Part shown: positions 1-6,253 of the stretch, piece by piece
Layout: every line of letters begins with the position of its first letter
How positions within the stretch are numbered: position 1 is the first letter of the stretch
Assembly (NCBI GenBank): GCA_937896705.1
Contig: CALBOC010000218.1
Coordinates: forward strand, 1 to 6,253
Reading direction: 5' to 3'
Source of the DNA: an uncultured Micrococcaceae bacterium
GTDB taxonomy: Bacteria; Actinomycetota; Actinomycetes; Actinomycetales; Micrococcaceae
DNA length: 6,253 nucleotides
Made by a program: the position numbers and the translations under genes
Notes under the pieces: model-generated
The model's database searches: none
Told to the model about the DNA's origin: nothing
What the model saw: the letters and a program-made list of their open reading frames with translations, nothing else

Positions 1-371
1 GATAAAAAGTCGCCTTCACGCCACTGATCCGAGTCGTTGCCGCCAGCGATTAAGTGCACCTGAGTTCGGCCAGCATTAATTTGATCGATGGTACCAAACG
101 TCCTGGCCGCCATCGTGGGGGCCATGGCATTGGGGCGCAACGCAATAATCGAGCCAAGCGTGTTGGTGTGCTGCCCGATTGTGGTGGCGACTGCAAAAGG
201 ATCAAGTGAATATGACGAGTAAATAATGATCGTTTTATCGAACCCGCTGGCTTCCATAAGCTGAGCCGAGGCAATAGTCCGTTGGACATCCATCTGGTCG
301 ACGTCGACGCCGTTCCAGCTGCCTGCGGTGCTGAGCGTAGCGACAAATTCGACACGGTCCCGGGTCGTCAC
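1..371 (-). CDS. SsuD-like FMN-dependent monooxygenase (luciferase-like family), N-terminal part, cut by window edge
   Basis: A GTG start at 371 reads leftward without a stop for 123 codons and leaves the window. The visible residues resemble the N-terminal third of alkanesulfonate monooxygenase SsuD and its relatives. Residues 76-90 read IALRPNAMAPTMAAR, matching the family's ALRPG-x-x-x-PT-x-AAR stretch. Next come TIDQ-x-x-x-GR (94-102) and IAGG (108-111), matching the family's TLDR-x-S-x-GR and V-x-GG, and then a GDF motif (120-122). The family uses FMNH2 from a separate reductase and O2 to cleave C-S bonds in sulfonates or to oxidise sulfones; it is a cytoplasmic TIM barrel of about 350-380 residues, so roughly two thirds is missing here. 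The start is supported by AAAAGGAG at 381-388, nine bases upstream. It is divergent from the acyl-CoA-dehydrogenase-like gene, suggesting shared control. The family is secure; the substrate is not, and a role outside sulfur metabolism remains possible. Confidence 0.85.
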   Translation of the reverse strand, partial: MTTRDRVEFVATLSTAGSWNGVDVDQMDVQRTIASAQLMEASGFDKTIIIYSSYSLDPFAVATTIGQHTNTLGSIIALRPNAMAPTMAARTFGTIDQINAGRTQVHLIAGGNDSDQWREGDFL

Positions 372-380
372 GATAATGAG

Positions 381-388
381 CTCCTTTT
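381..388 (-). promoter_or_regulatory. Ribosome binding site of the SsuD-like gene
   Basis: On the minus strand this reads AAAAGGAG, nine bases before the GTG at 371. It is a strong SD match and fixes a non-ATG start for a gene that could be missed because it is cut by the window edge. Confidence 0.75.
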
Positions 389-557
389 GAAAACTGCGCG
401 GTCGAAAAACCTCGAATCAGTGTGATAAAACGTCATGATCCAATGAGCGTATTCTCCGCCCATGGTACATTACGAGGTTAATAACTCATCAGTCTTCCCC
501 TGTCGTCACCTGGCTTGAAGCGGCATACCGCAGTGTGCGCTTGTGCCAGGGTGACCG

Positions 558-563
558 AAGGAG
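558..563 (+). promoter_or_regulatory. Ribosome binding site that decides the start of the acyl-CoA-dehydrogenase-like gene
   Basis: AAGGAG lies four bases before GTG 568. The spacing is a little short, but the alternative GTG at 535 has only a weak GAAG about 14 bases upstream. I therefore place the start at 568, giving a 402-residue protein in place of 413. Confidence 0.6.
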
Positions 564-567
564 CTTT

Positions 568-1776
568 GTGCCTCAGGCATCTAACCGGCCCGTTTTCAAA
601 CCCATTCCTCCAGCGGTCAACGCGGCCGATTTAGGCGAGCTCACCAGAACGCTTGCCGCCGCTGCACCGGCAGCCGATAAGAGCGGCGAACTTCCATGGT
701 CATCTATGACTGCCGTCAGTGATGCGGGGCTGTTAACCGCTACGGTTGATGAACGCTTTGGTGGACCAAGTATCACGCCCGGTGCCTATGTTGATGCGTT
801 TGCTGCCATGGGTGAAGGTGATCCATCAGTGGCCTTGGTCGCGTTGATGACCTCGATGCAACACTCGGCGGTGGCAAGCGGGGTGTCCTGGCCCCGCGAA
901 ATTTATGCACGAGTCCTACAAGACTCGGCGACACATCCGGTGCTGATCAATACCGCTCGCTCGGAACCCGCACTGGGCGCTAGTGAACGTGGGGGTCAAC
1001 TGGCCACCACCGCCCGCCGCACCGCACAAGGTTGGGTCATTGATGGCCGCAAAGCCTTTGTGACCGGCTCTGAGCACCTGGCCTACCATGTCGTGTCAGT
1101 CTCCTTGCCGGACGAGGGGCAACGTGGCCGCGCGTTCATTCGAGGTGATAGTCCGGGCATCACTGTCGAGCACACCTGGGATGGCATCGGCATGCGCGCC
1201 TCCAGTACCCACGAGGTCATCTACGATGGGGTAGAAATTTCCGACGATGCCCTGTTGCTGTCGACCGGTCCGGGCGTGGGCCCGCCGATCGTCGGGGCGA
1301 TGTTTGGCCTGGGGCTCAGCGCCATCTACGTCGGTATTGCCCGCGCAGCCCGCGATGTGCTGGTCAAGTTTTTGAACGAGCGAGTGCCCACCTCCCTGGG
1401 CGCACCGCTTGCCACTGTCGAACGACTGCAAGATGCCACCGGCGAAGTCACGGCACAGTTGATGATCGCTGAGGAAGTCTTACAATCGTTAACCGCCAGA
1501 CTCGAAGCCGGTGCAAAGCCTGATGATTCACGCATCGCCGCGGTCAAACTCATCAGTACTCGCGCGGCCATTAACACCGTCCAGGAAGCCTTAAAGATCG
1601 CGGGCAGTTATGGTCTCAGCGGTAGCGGTCCGCTGCAACGGCACCTGCGCGATGTCTTATGTGCCAGACCCAATCCACCACAAGAAGATGTTGCGATTAA
1701 ACGCCTGGGCGTGGCATCCCTTGCCCAACCGCACTGGCGTTCGCACCGCCATAGCGCTACAGAAGAGTCGGTATGA
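568..1776 (+). CDS. Acyl-CoA-dehydrogenase-fold flavoprotein, probably a DszC/SfnB-type monooxygenase
   Basis: The 402-residue product has the acyl-CoA dehydrogenase layout: a helical N-terminal domain, a central beta domain and a C-terminal helical domain. Residue numbers here are from GTG 568. The central part has SEPALGASERGG (132-143) and W-x-I-D-G-R-K-x-F-V-T-G-S (156-168), the usual flavin/substrate segment, then WDGIGMRASSTHEVIYDGV (204-222). The C-terminal domain carries a YGLSGSGPLQRHLRDVL segment (348-364). Aligned without gaps from the RD pair (361-362), the catalytic Glu of true medium-chain dehydrogenases falls on a proline, so acyl-CoA oxidation looks unlikely. Relatives without that base, such as DszC and SfnB, act on sulfur compounds using reduced flavin. 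It is the first gene of the operon; its TGA overlaps the next ATG by four bases. The branch assignment is inferred from residues and context, and an ordinary dehydrogenase on an unusual substrate is the main alternative. Confidence 0.85.
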   Translation: MPQASNRPVFKPIPPAVNAADLGELTRTLAAAAPAADKSGELPWSSMTAVSDAGLLTATVDERFGGPSITPGAYVDAFAAMGEGDPSVALVALMTSMQHSAVASGVSWPREIYARVLQDSATHPVLINTARSEPALGASERGGQLATTARRTAQGWVIDGRKAFVTGSEHLAYHVVSVSLPDEGQRGRAFIRGDSPGITVEHTWDGIGMRASSTHEVIYDGVEISDDALLLSTGPGVGPPIVGAMFGLGLSAIYVGIARAARDVLVKFLNERVPTSLGAPLATVERLQDATGEVTAQLMIAEEVLQSLTARLEAGAKPDDSRIAAVKLISTRAAINTVQEALKIAGSYGLSGSGPLQRHLRDVLCARPNPPQEDVAIKRLGVASLAQPHWRSHRHSATEESV

Positions 1777-3455
1777 CACCAAATCAGCACAACATGCAGC
1801 ACGATAGCGCGCCAGCGCCCCGCAAGTTTCTGAAATACACTTCCGCTGCAGCGATAATCGGGGCGGGGCTGCTCCTCAGCGCGTGTGCCGGCAGCAACGA
1901 CGACGCCACCGGCTCGACCACTCCGGTTGAAGGCGGCACCCTGCGCATTGACGGCCCAGCCGATGCCGGAGCCAATCCCTGCCTGGACCCGTTCCAAGGT
2001 TGGGGCAGCGACTGGACACTGTTATCGTCAAATATCGCCGAACGACTTGTAGATCAAGATCCAGAAACCGGGGAAATTGTGCCCTGGTTGGCCACCGAGT
2101 GGACGGTTAGTGATGACGGTCTGGATTACACTTTCCAATTGCGCGAGGATGTTACCTTTAGCGACGGCGAGGAGTTCAACGCCGAAGCCGTGAAGACCGC
2201 CTATGACACCAATCTTGAAGTCCTGGAAGACAACCCGGGGCTACTGGGCGGTGACGATATTGCAGGCCTGAATCAAACCACCGTTGTCGACGACTACACG
2301 GTTCGTCTCACCCTGGAACAACCCGATACCTCGTTTCTGAATCGACTCTCCTGGAACCGGTTGGGTATTTTGTCGCCGGCCTCCTATGAACTGTCCACCG
2401 AAGACCGGTGCCGCACTGGAATCGCCAGCACCGCGGCTTTTGAAGTCACAGATTTCACCCCGTATGAGTCCATCGAATTCAGTGCCCGGGAAGATTACCA
2501 ACCGACCTCAGCGCTGGCCTCCCATGACGGGACGGCCCACTTGGACACCGTTGAATATCATTTCGTGGCCGAAGATAACGTCCGAGTCGGTAATCTGCTG
2601 AGTGACGCCAGCGATATCGCCTGGAAAGTTAATCCGTATGCCCCCTCGGACCTGGCGCAATTCGACAGCGCGGATATCACCGTTGAGCAACGCTCCATGC
2701 CTGGAACCACATATTTCTACTGGGCGAACACCTCGGACGACCGGCCACTACATGATCGGGATGTCCGAGTGGCCATATTGCACGGCATCGATCATGAAAC
2801 CTATGTGGATGTACTGTACGGCCAGGATTATCCTGATCTGCAAGGCGCCTATGATAGTTCCACCGCGCTGACCGAAGCGGCGGATCCTGATCTTTATGCC
2901 CACGATCCAGATTTGGCCAATGAGCTCCTGACGACCGCTGGATGGCAGCTGGCAGATGATGGCTATCGCACAAAAGACGGGGAACGACTCGTGGTTGAAG
3001 CCCTGAGTTACGGGACAAACTCAGCGGGCGAAGAACTCCTGCAGTCCCAAATGCGTGACATCGGGGTTGATCTGCAGCTGGTGGAGGTTCCCGCCGCAGA
3101 ACTCGCCAGCCTAGAAAGTGCTGGGAAATTTGATATTTCCTACGGCTATTTTAACGGCAATGACCCCATCACCCTGTTCCGCTTTTATAATACGCCCGGG
3201 GCCGGGGGGCTGCGCGGTCTTGACGAGACCACGACCGCAGAAATCCTGGACCTGATGGATGCTAATCTCAAGGCCGAGGACCCGGCGGAGCGAACTGAGC
3301 TGACGCAGCAGTTGCAAACGTTGCTCTTTGAACAGGGACTCATTTTCCCGATCTTTGACCGGATGCAACAGGTGGCCCTGGCAGACCATGTTGGCGGGTT
3401 TGAATTCACCGCAGAATCCGTCATCCGCTTTCACGATCTTTGGACTAATTCCTAA
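1773..3455 (+). CDS. Family 5 (Opp/Dpp-type) ABC transporter solute-binding lipoprotein
   Basis: This 560-residue protein is the extracellular receptor of the transporter encoded downstream. A basic n-region (R17, K18, K21), a hydrophobic stretch (about 23-36) and the lipobox L-S-A-C predict lipid attachment at Cys38. The mature part begins with a Thr/Gly/Asp linker. The family 5 signature follows: AERLVDQDPETGEIVPWLA (89-107), then VSDDGLDYTFQLREDVTFSDG (112-132) and N-A-E-A-V (136-140). Later helices include LLTTAGW (385-391) and the C-terminal ELTQQLQTLLFEQ stretch (509-521). Total length is typical. The usual GTGPF/Y turn is not recognisable near 213-225, where C-R-T-G-I-A-S-T stands. Cys70 and Cys213 are the only cysteines of the mature chain besides the lipidated one and could form a disulfide. 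The protein is very acidic (about 98 Asp+Glu against 30 Lys+Arg). ATG 1773 is preferred over ATG 1794 because AGAAGAG (1761-1767) precedes it and it gives the ATGA overlap. The ligand is unknown; context favours an organosulfur compound over a peptide. Confidence 0.95.
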   Translation: MTPNQHNMQHDSAPAPRKFLKYTSAAAIIGAGLLLSACAGSNDDATGSTTPVEGGTLRIDGPADAGANPCLDPFQGWGSDWTLLSSNIAERLVDQDPETGEIVPWLATEWTVSDDGLDYTFQLREDVTFSDGEEFNAEAVKTAYDTNLEVLEDNPGLLGGDDIAGLNQTTVVDDYTVRLTLEQPDTSFLNRLSWNRLGILSPASYELSTEDRCRTGIASTAAFEVTDFTPYESIEFSAREDYQPTSALASHDGTAHLDTVEYHFVAEDNVRVGNLLSDASDIAWKVNPYAPSDLAQFDSADITVEQRSMPGTTYFYWANTSDDRPLHDRDVRVAILHGIDHETYVDVLYGQDYPDLQGAYDSSTALTEAADPDLYAHDPDLANELLTTAGWQLADDGYRTKDGERLVVEALSYGTNSAGEELLQSQMRDIGVDLQLVEVPAAELASLESAGKFDISYGYFNGNDPITLFRFYNTPGAGGLRGLDETTTAEILDLMDANLKAEDPAERTELTQQLQTLLFEQGLIFPIFDRMQQVALADHVGGFEFTAESVIRFHDLWTNS

Positions 3456-3479
3456 ATGTCCCCGTTAGTCACTTCATGA
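3456..3479 (+). other. Seven-codon micro-ORF bridging receptor and permease genes
   Basis: Directly after the receptor's TAA stands an ATG that opens a 7-residue frame (MSPLVTS). Its TGA (3477-3479) overlaps the permease ATG (3476-3478) as ATGA. Neither this ATG nor the permease ATG has a recognisable SD site. It could hand ribosomes on from the receptor gene to the permease gene by stop-restart. It is very short, so chance is a real possibility; a functional peptide is not implied. Confidence 0.3.
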
Positions 3480-4441
3480 TACGTTTCCTGTTGCGCCGTC
3501 TTGGGCAAGCAGTGATTGTATTGTTGGCCGCCTACACCATTACCTTCGGTGTGCTTCGCCTCGTGCCAGGGGACCCTGTCACCGTGATGCTGACCTCGGG
3601 CGGCCATGAAATCAGCACAGCAACCCCCGAACAGGTTGCGGCACTCACCGCGAAATTTGGTCTAGATCTACCAGTGGCACAACAGTATGTCACCCAATTA
3701 TTTGGGATGCTCCGCGGCGACTTCGGATTCTCCTATACCACCGGCAATCCGGTACTGGAAGGAATCGCAGAACGCGCCGGCAGTACTTTGGCCCTCAGCG
3801 GCCTAGCGTTACTGTTGGCCATAGTTTTTGCACTGCTGTTAGCCTGCGTAGCCGCTCTGAGCTCATGGCAACCGCTGCGAATGTTGTTGCGACGGCTTCC
3901 TGCAGTGGGCGTATCCGTCCCGTCGTTTTTGGGTGGGCTGTTGTTGATTCAAATGTTCTCCTTTGGCCTGGGACTCTTCCCGGCGGGCGGGAGTGGCGGC
4001 TTCGATACCCTGGTGCTGCCGGCCGTGACTTTGGCGATCCCCGCTGCCGCGGTGATCGCTCAGGTGCTGATCAAAGGCTTCGACGAGGTTCTAACGGAAC
4101 CCTATATTGTTACGGCTCGGATGAAGGGGCTCACTCGAGTTCGGGTCTTGTTGCGCCATGGCCTGCCCAACGCCGCTGCCCCAGCCGTGACCATGTTGGC
4201 CCTCATAGTCGGCAACATGGTGATCGGCACAGTCGTGGTGGAAACCTTATTTTCCCGCAACGGACTGGGCAAGTACTTGCAGGACGCCGTGCTGCACCAC
4301 GACTTCCCGGTGGTACAAGGGATCGTCATGTTCGCAGCCGCACTATTCATCGTCATTAACCTACTGACCGATCTGATCTATCCGCTGCTCGATCCGCGAC
4401 AACAAGCACAGCCTGAAGAAGTCCAAGAGGTGCAGATATGA
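3476..4441 (+). CDS. ABC transporter permease, DppB type
   Basis: The 321-residue integral membrane protein starts with the hallmark of DppB-type permeases: a short basic N-terminus (MIRFLLRRLGQ), TM1 (about 9-28) and then RLVPGDPV (28-35). Further hydrophobic segments lie near 101-127, 141-168, 178-199, 236-258 and 280-302, giving six helices. The cytoplasmic EAA loop that docks on the ATPase is at about 204-232, with E-P-Y-I-V-T-A-R-M-K-G-L (208-219) and the H-G-L-P-N-A end (228-233). The following E-T-L-F-S-R-N-G-L-G (256-265) is also typical. It pairs with the DppC-type protein encoded next to form the channel. ATG 3476 is the only ATG, GTG or TTG after the upstream in-frame stop, but it lacks a visible SD, suggesting coupling to upstream translation. 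Its TGA overlaps the next ATG by four bases. Length is normal. The family is secure; the substrate cannot be read from the permease. Confidence 0.95.
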   Translation: MIRFLLRRLGQAVIVLLAAYTITFGVLRLVPGDPVTVMLTSGGHEISTATPEQVAALTAKFGLDLPVAQQYVTQLFGMLRGDFGFSYTTGNPVLEGIAERAGSTLALSGLALLLAIVFALLLACVAALSSWQPLRMLLRRLPAVGVSVPSFLGGLLLIQMFSFGLGLFPAGGSGGFDTLVLPAVTLAIPAAAVIAQVLIKGFDEVLTEPYIVTARMKGLTRVRVLLRHGLPNAAAPAVTMLALIVGNMVIGTVVVETLFSRNGLGKYLQDAVLHHDFPVVQGIVMFAAALFIVINLLTDLIYPLLDPRQQAQPEEVQEVQI

Positions 4442-5289
4442 GTGCTCCCACCACGAGACTCGCCCGCATGCGCCAACTACCAAGCGCTGTTCGTATCCTG
4501 CGGAAACCCGGGGTCCTTCTCGCCGCACTGTTCTTAGTTTGGGTGGTTATCGCCGCCTTTTTCCCCACCCTGCTCACGACTACAGACCCGGCCGCGACCA
4601 ACCCCGCAGGCCTCCTGCAACCTCCACAGTTCAGCGCCCCATTTGGCACCGATGAACTCGGCCGCGACCTCTATGCCCGCGTCGTGCACGGAGCGGAACT
4701 GACCATCCAAGCCGCGGTTCTTGCCATCGCCATTGCCGCATCTTTTGGACTGCTCATTGGGGTGGTGGCCGGTGCTTACGGTGGATTCATCGATACCGTG
4801 CTGATGCGAATTGTGGACGTCAAACTAGCGATCCCAGGACTGCTGTTGGCTTTAATCATCATCTCGGCACTGGGATTCAGCGCCGTGAATGTCGCCGTTG
4901 CGGTAGGGATTGGGTTCATCCCAAGCCTTGCCCGCACCACTCGGGCGCGGGTGCTCAGCATTCGGGCCAGCGACTTCGTCGAAGCCGCGATAGTCAACGG
5001 AATGCGGCCCGGTGCCATCTTATTTCGCCACATCCTGCCCAACGCCTCCGGCCCCGTCGCGGTGCTGGCCGTATTAGATTTCGGCGGGGCCATTATCGCC
5101 GTCGCCACCTTGAACTTCCTGGGCTTTGGCGCGCCTCCACCACTGGCCGATTGGGGATCGCTCATCTCGGAAGGGCGCAGCTTTCTGACCACCGCTCCAT
5201 GGCTGTCATTATTGCCGGGCCTAGTGCTTGCCTGCACCGTGTTCGCGCTGAATCACATCGCCAAAACCGTGGAAGAGGCCGCTGCGTGA
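4438..5289 (+). CDS. ABC transporter permease, DppC type
   Basis: The 283-residue protein is the second channel subunit. A basic N-terminal tail leads into TM1 (about 24-44). After a periplasm-facing loop comes the DppC/OppC signature FGTDELGRDLYARVVHGAEL (69-88). Other hydrophobic segments are at about 89-113, 128-146, 147-162, 206-226 and 253-272. The EAA loop lies at about 178-203: S-D-F-V-E-A-A (178-184), N-G-M-R-P-G (187-192) and H-I-L-P-N (198-202), a typical variant. N-F-L-G-F-G-A-P-P-P-L-A-D-W-G (226-240) is the conserved segment near the C-terminus. AAGAGG at 4425-4430, seven bases upstream, supports ATG 4438. It overlaps both neighbours by four bases, so it should be made in step with the first permease and the ATPase. 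Nothing is truncated or unusual. Substrate range cannot be deduced from it. Confidence 0.95.
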   Translation: MSAPTTRLARMRQLPSAVRILRKPGVLLAALFLVWVVIAAFFPTLLTTTDPAATNPAGLLQPPQFSAPFGTDELGRDLYARVVHGAELTIQAAVLAIAIAASFGLLIGVVAGAYGGFIDTVLMRIVDVKLAIPGLLLALIIISALGFSAVNVAVAVGIGFIPSLARTTRARVLSIRASDFVEAAIVNGMRPGAILFRHILPNASGPVAVLAVLDFGGAIIAVATLNFLGFGAPPPLADWGSLISEGRSFLTTAPWLSLLPGLVLACTVFALNHIAKTVEEAAA

Positions 5290-6253
5290 GTACCTCACAC
5301 CACACCAACGCAGTGCCCGTCCCCGTGGTGGAAGTCCAGGGACTCAAAGTAAGTTATCGGCGCCATGGGCGAGTACAACAGGCCGTGCGCGATGTTGATC
5401 TGCGACTCCATGCTGGGGAAATCCTTGCCCTCGTGGGCGAATCAGGGTCCGGTAAAAGTAGCCTGGCCTCGGCACTGTTGGGCTTACACGATCGCACCAC
5501 CACCGTTGAAGCAGATATGCTACGGCTCATAGGAGCTGACATGCGTAGCGCAACTGAGCGGAGCTGGCGCGAATTGCGCCGTCGAGTGATTTCCTTGGTG
5601 CCGCAAGATCCGCTCGTCAGCCTCAACCCCACCATGCGCATTGGACAGCAGGTGCGCGAGGGATTGCAACTGGCCGCAGCACACGGTGAAATAGAGCCCA
5701 CGACAGCCTCCCTAAATGAACAAGCCGTACAAGCCCTTCAGGATGCCGGGCTGGACGCGCCCGAACAACAGCTACATCAATACCCGCATGAATTATCGGG
5801 CGGGCAACGCCAGCGTGCCCTAATCGCCATCGCGCTTGCGTGTCGTCCGCAGGTGATCGTCGCCGATGAACCCACCAGTGCACTGGACGTCACCGTGCAG
5901 CGACGTATTTTGGATCACCTGGAACAACTCGTGCAACACCACGGTATTTCACTGATTCTAATTACCCATGACCTGGCAATCGCAGCTGAACGTTCACACC
6001 AAATGTTGGTACTCGAGGCGGGCCGTGTGGCCGAACAGGGAGCCACGCACCAGCTCCTCACGGCACCACAATCCGATGCAACGCGGCAGTTACTGGCGGC
6101 TGCCCCCAGGATGTCGGCCACGGGGGAGTTGGAGTGGGGGCGATACCGGGACAAGGTAGCGGATCTTCCGGCCCCAACCGCTGCGCCCCAAGCTAGGCTC
6201 GACTCGGTGCGAAAGGTTTATCATGCACGAAGTAGTGACGCAGTGAGGGAAAC
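5286..6253 (+). CDS. Fused two-domain ABC transporter ATPase (DppD-DppF type), cut by window edge
   Basis: A GTG at 5286, overlapping the permease stop as GTGA and preceded by GGAAGAGG (5271-5278), opens a frame of 322 codons still open at the right edge. The first nucleotide-binding domain is complete: Walker [10 protein letters not shown] (51-59), Q-loop VPQDP (105-109), signature LSGGQRQR (170-177), Walker B VIVADE (190-195), D-loop SALD (198-201) and switch His in THD (227-229). S-L-N-P (112-115) after the Q-loop is typical of the Dpp/Opp ATPase group. After a linker (about 273-302), [10 protein letters not shown] (303-312) looks like the first strand of a second ATPase domain, where a single-domain DppD would instead have its C-terminal iron-sulfur/oligopeptide extension. 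The protein is therefore probably a fusion of about 530-560 residues, as in YejF or GsiA. It powers import through the two permeases from the cytoplasmic side. The first domain is certain; the fusion is likely but only its beginning is visible. Confidence 0.92.
   Translation, partial: MSTSHHTNAVPVPVVEVQGLKVSYRRHGRVQQAVRDVDLRLHAGEILALVGESGSGKSSLASALLGLHDRTTTVEADMLRLIGADMRSATERSWRELRRRVISLVPQDPLVSLNPTMRIGQQVREGLQLAAAHGEIEPTTASLNEQAVQALQDAGLDAPEQQLHQYPHELSGGQRQRALIAIALACRPQVIVADEPTSALDVTVQRRILDHLEQLVQHHGISLILITHDLAIAAERSHQMLVLEAGRVAEQGATHQLLTAPQSDATRQLLAAAPRMSATGELEWGRYRDKVADLPAPTAAPQARLDSVRKVYHARSSDAVRE

Larger units (their letters stand above)
372..567. promoter_or_regulatory. Divergent intergenic control region
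   Basis: About 196 bases separate the two outward-reading starts, so promoters for both transcripts should lie here. By my count 44 of the 100 bases 391-490 are G or C, clearly below the flanking genes. Small symmetric elements are visible: GTTAATAAC at 477-485 (perfect 4-base arms around one base), TCAT-N6-ATGA at 433-446, and ATGAG (443-447) with its complement CTCAT (485-489). TGTGATAAA at 421-429 resembles an extended -10 box on the plus strand, but I see no good -35 partner. I could not identify a known sulfur-regulator operator. The regional call is reasonable; no individual site is secure. Confidence 0.5.

Noticed and set aside
50..355. Minus-strand open frame of 101 codons
   Set aside because: It lies in another frame of the SsuD-like gene, whose GTG 371 frame gives clear family motifs; the 101-codon product has no recognisable motif and is Arg/Pro-rich in a way typical of shadow frames.
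418..537. CAGTGTG occurring twice (418-424 and 531-537) as a possible regulator repeat
   Set aside because: A 7-base repeat is expected about once by chance in a region of this size, and the flanks do not match.
535..567. Upstream GTG start for the acyl-CoA-dehydrogenase-like gene
   Set aside because: It adds 11 residues unlike the family N-terminus and has no good SD site, while AAGGAG stands just before GTG 568.
3456..3475. Intrinsic terminator or attenuator between receptor and first permease
   Set aside because: The gap is only 20 bases and contains no inverted repeat or T-run.
3865..4359. Plus-strand open frame of 164 codons inside the first permease gene
   Set aside because: Same-strand shadow: the permease frame has all expected helices and the EAA loop, and the alternative product has no family features.
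4776..5237. Minus-strand open frame of 153 codons opposite the second permease gene
   Set aside because: Antisense shadow of a well-conserved permease; the product is a low-complexity Ala/Ser/Thr/Arg mix with no motif or SD site that I can support.
5354..5701. Minus-strand open frame opposite the ATPase gene
   Set aside because: The plus strand encodes Walker A and the Q-loop across this stretch; the antisense product is Ser/Arg-rich without motif.
1773..6253. Naming the transporter as a dipeptide importer (dppABCDF)
   Set aside because: Family 5 importers carry peptides, nickel, sugars and other solutes; with two flavoprotein oxidases beside it, a peptide label is not supported.

Overview
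The window looks like part of an actinobacterial chromosome. Coding GC is moderate to high (roughly 55-67% in stretches I counted), GTG starts are frequent, Shine-Dalgarno (SD) sites are purine-rich, and there is a classic Gram-positive-style lipoprotein signal (L-S-A-C). The lipoprotein is strikingly acidic, which could fit a halotolerant actinobacterium. The genus cannot be fixed from the sequence alone.

Layout: bases 1-371 hold the first 123 codons of a minus-strand flavin-dependent monooxygenase of the SsuD/luciferase-like type, which runs off the left edge. Bases 372-567 are an AT-richer divergent control region. From 568 to the right edge runs one tightly packed plus-strand operon: an acyl-CoA-dehydrogenase-fold flavoprotein, a family 5 (Opp/Dpp-type) lipoprotein solute receptor, two Dpp-type permeases and the start of a two-domain ATPase. 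Neighbouring genes mostly share 4-base ATGA/GTGA stop-start overlaps. The one exception is a 20-base gap after the receptor gene, which contains a 7-codon micro-ORF that bridges to the first permease.

How the genes may work together (inference): the receptor captures a small organic solute outside the membrane, the two permeases form the channel, and the fused ATPase drives import. The two flavoproteins, one SsuD-like and one in the branch that includes DszC and SfnB, would then oxidise it. This combination points to scavenging of sulfur from an organosulfur compound such as a sulfonate or sulfone, not to dipeptide nutrition, although the transporter genes alone would be annotated as dipeptide/oligopeptide. 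No flavin reductase is visible here; one would have to be encoded elsewhere or just outside the window.

I see no RNA genes, insertion sequences, CRISPR arrays or convincing intrinsic terminators.
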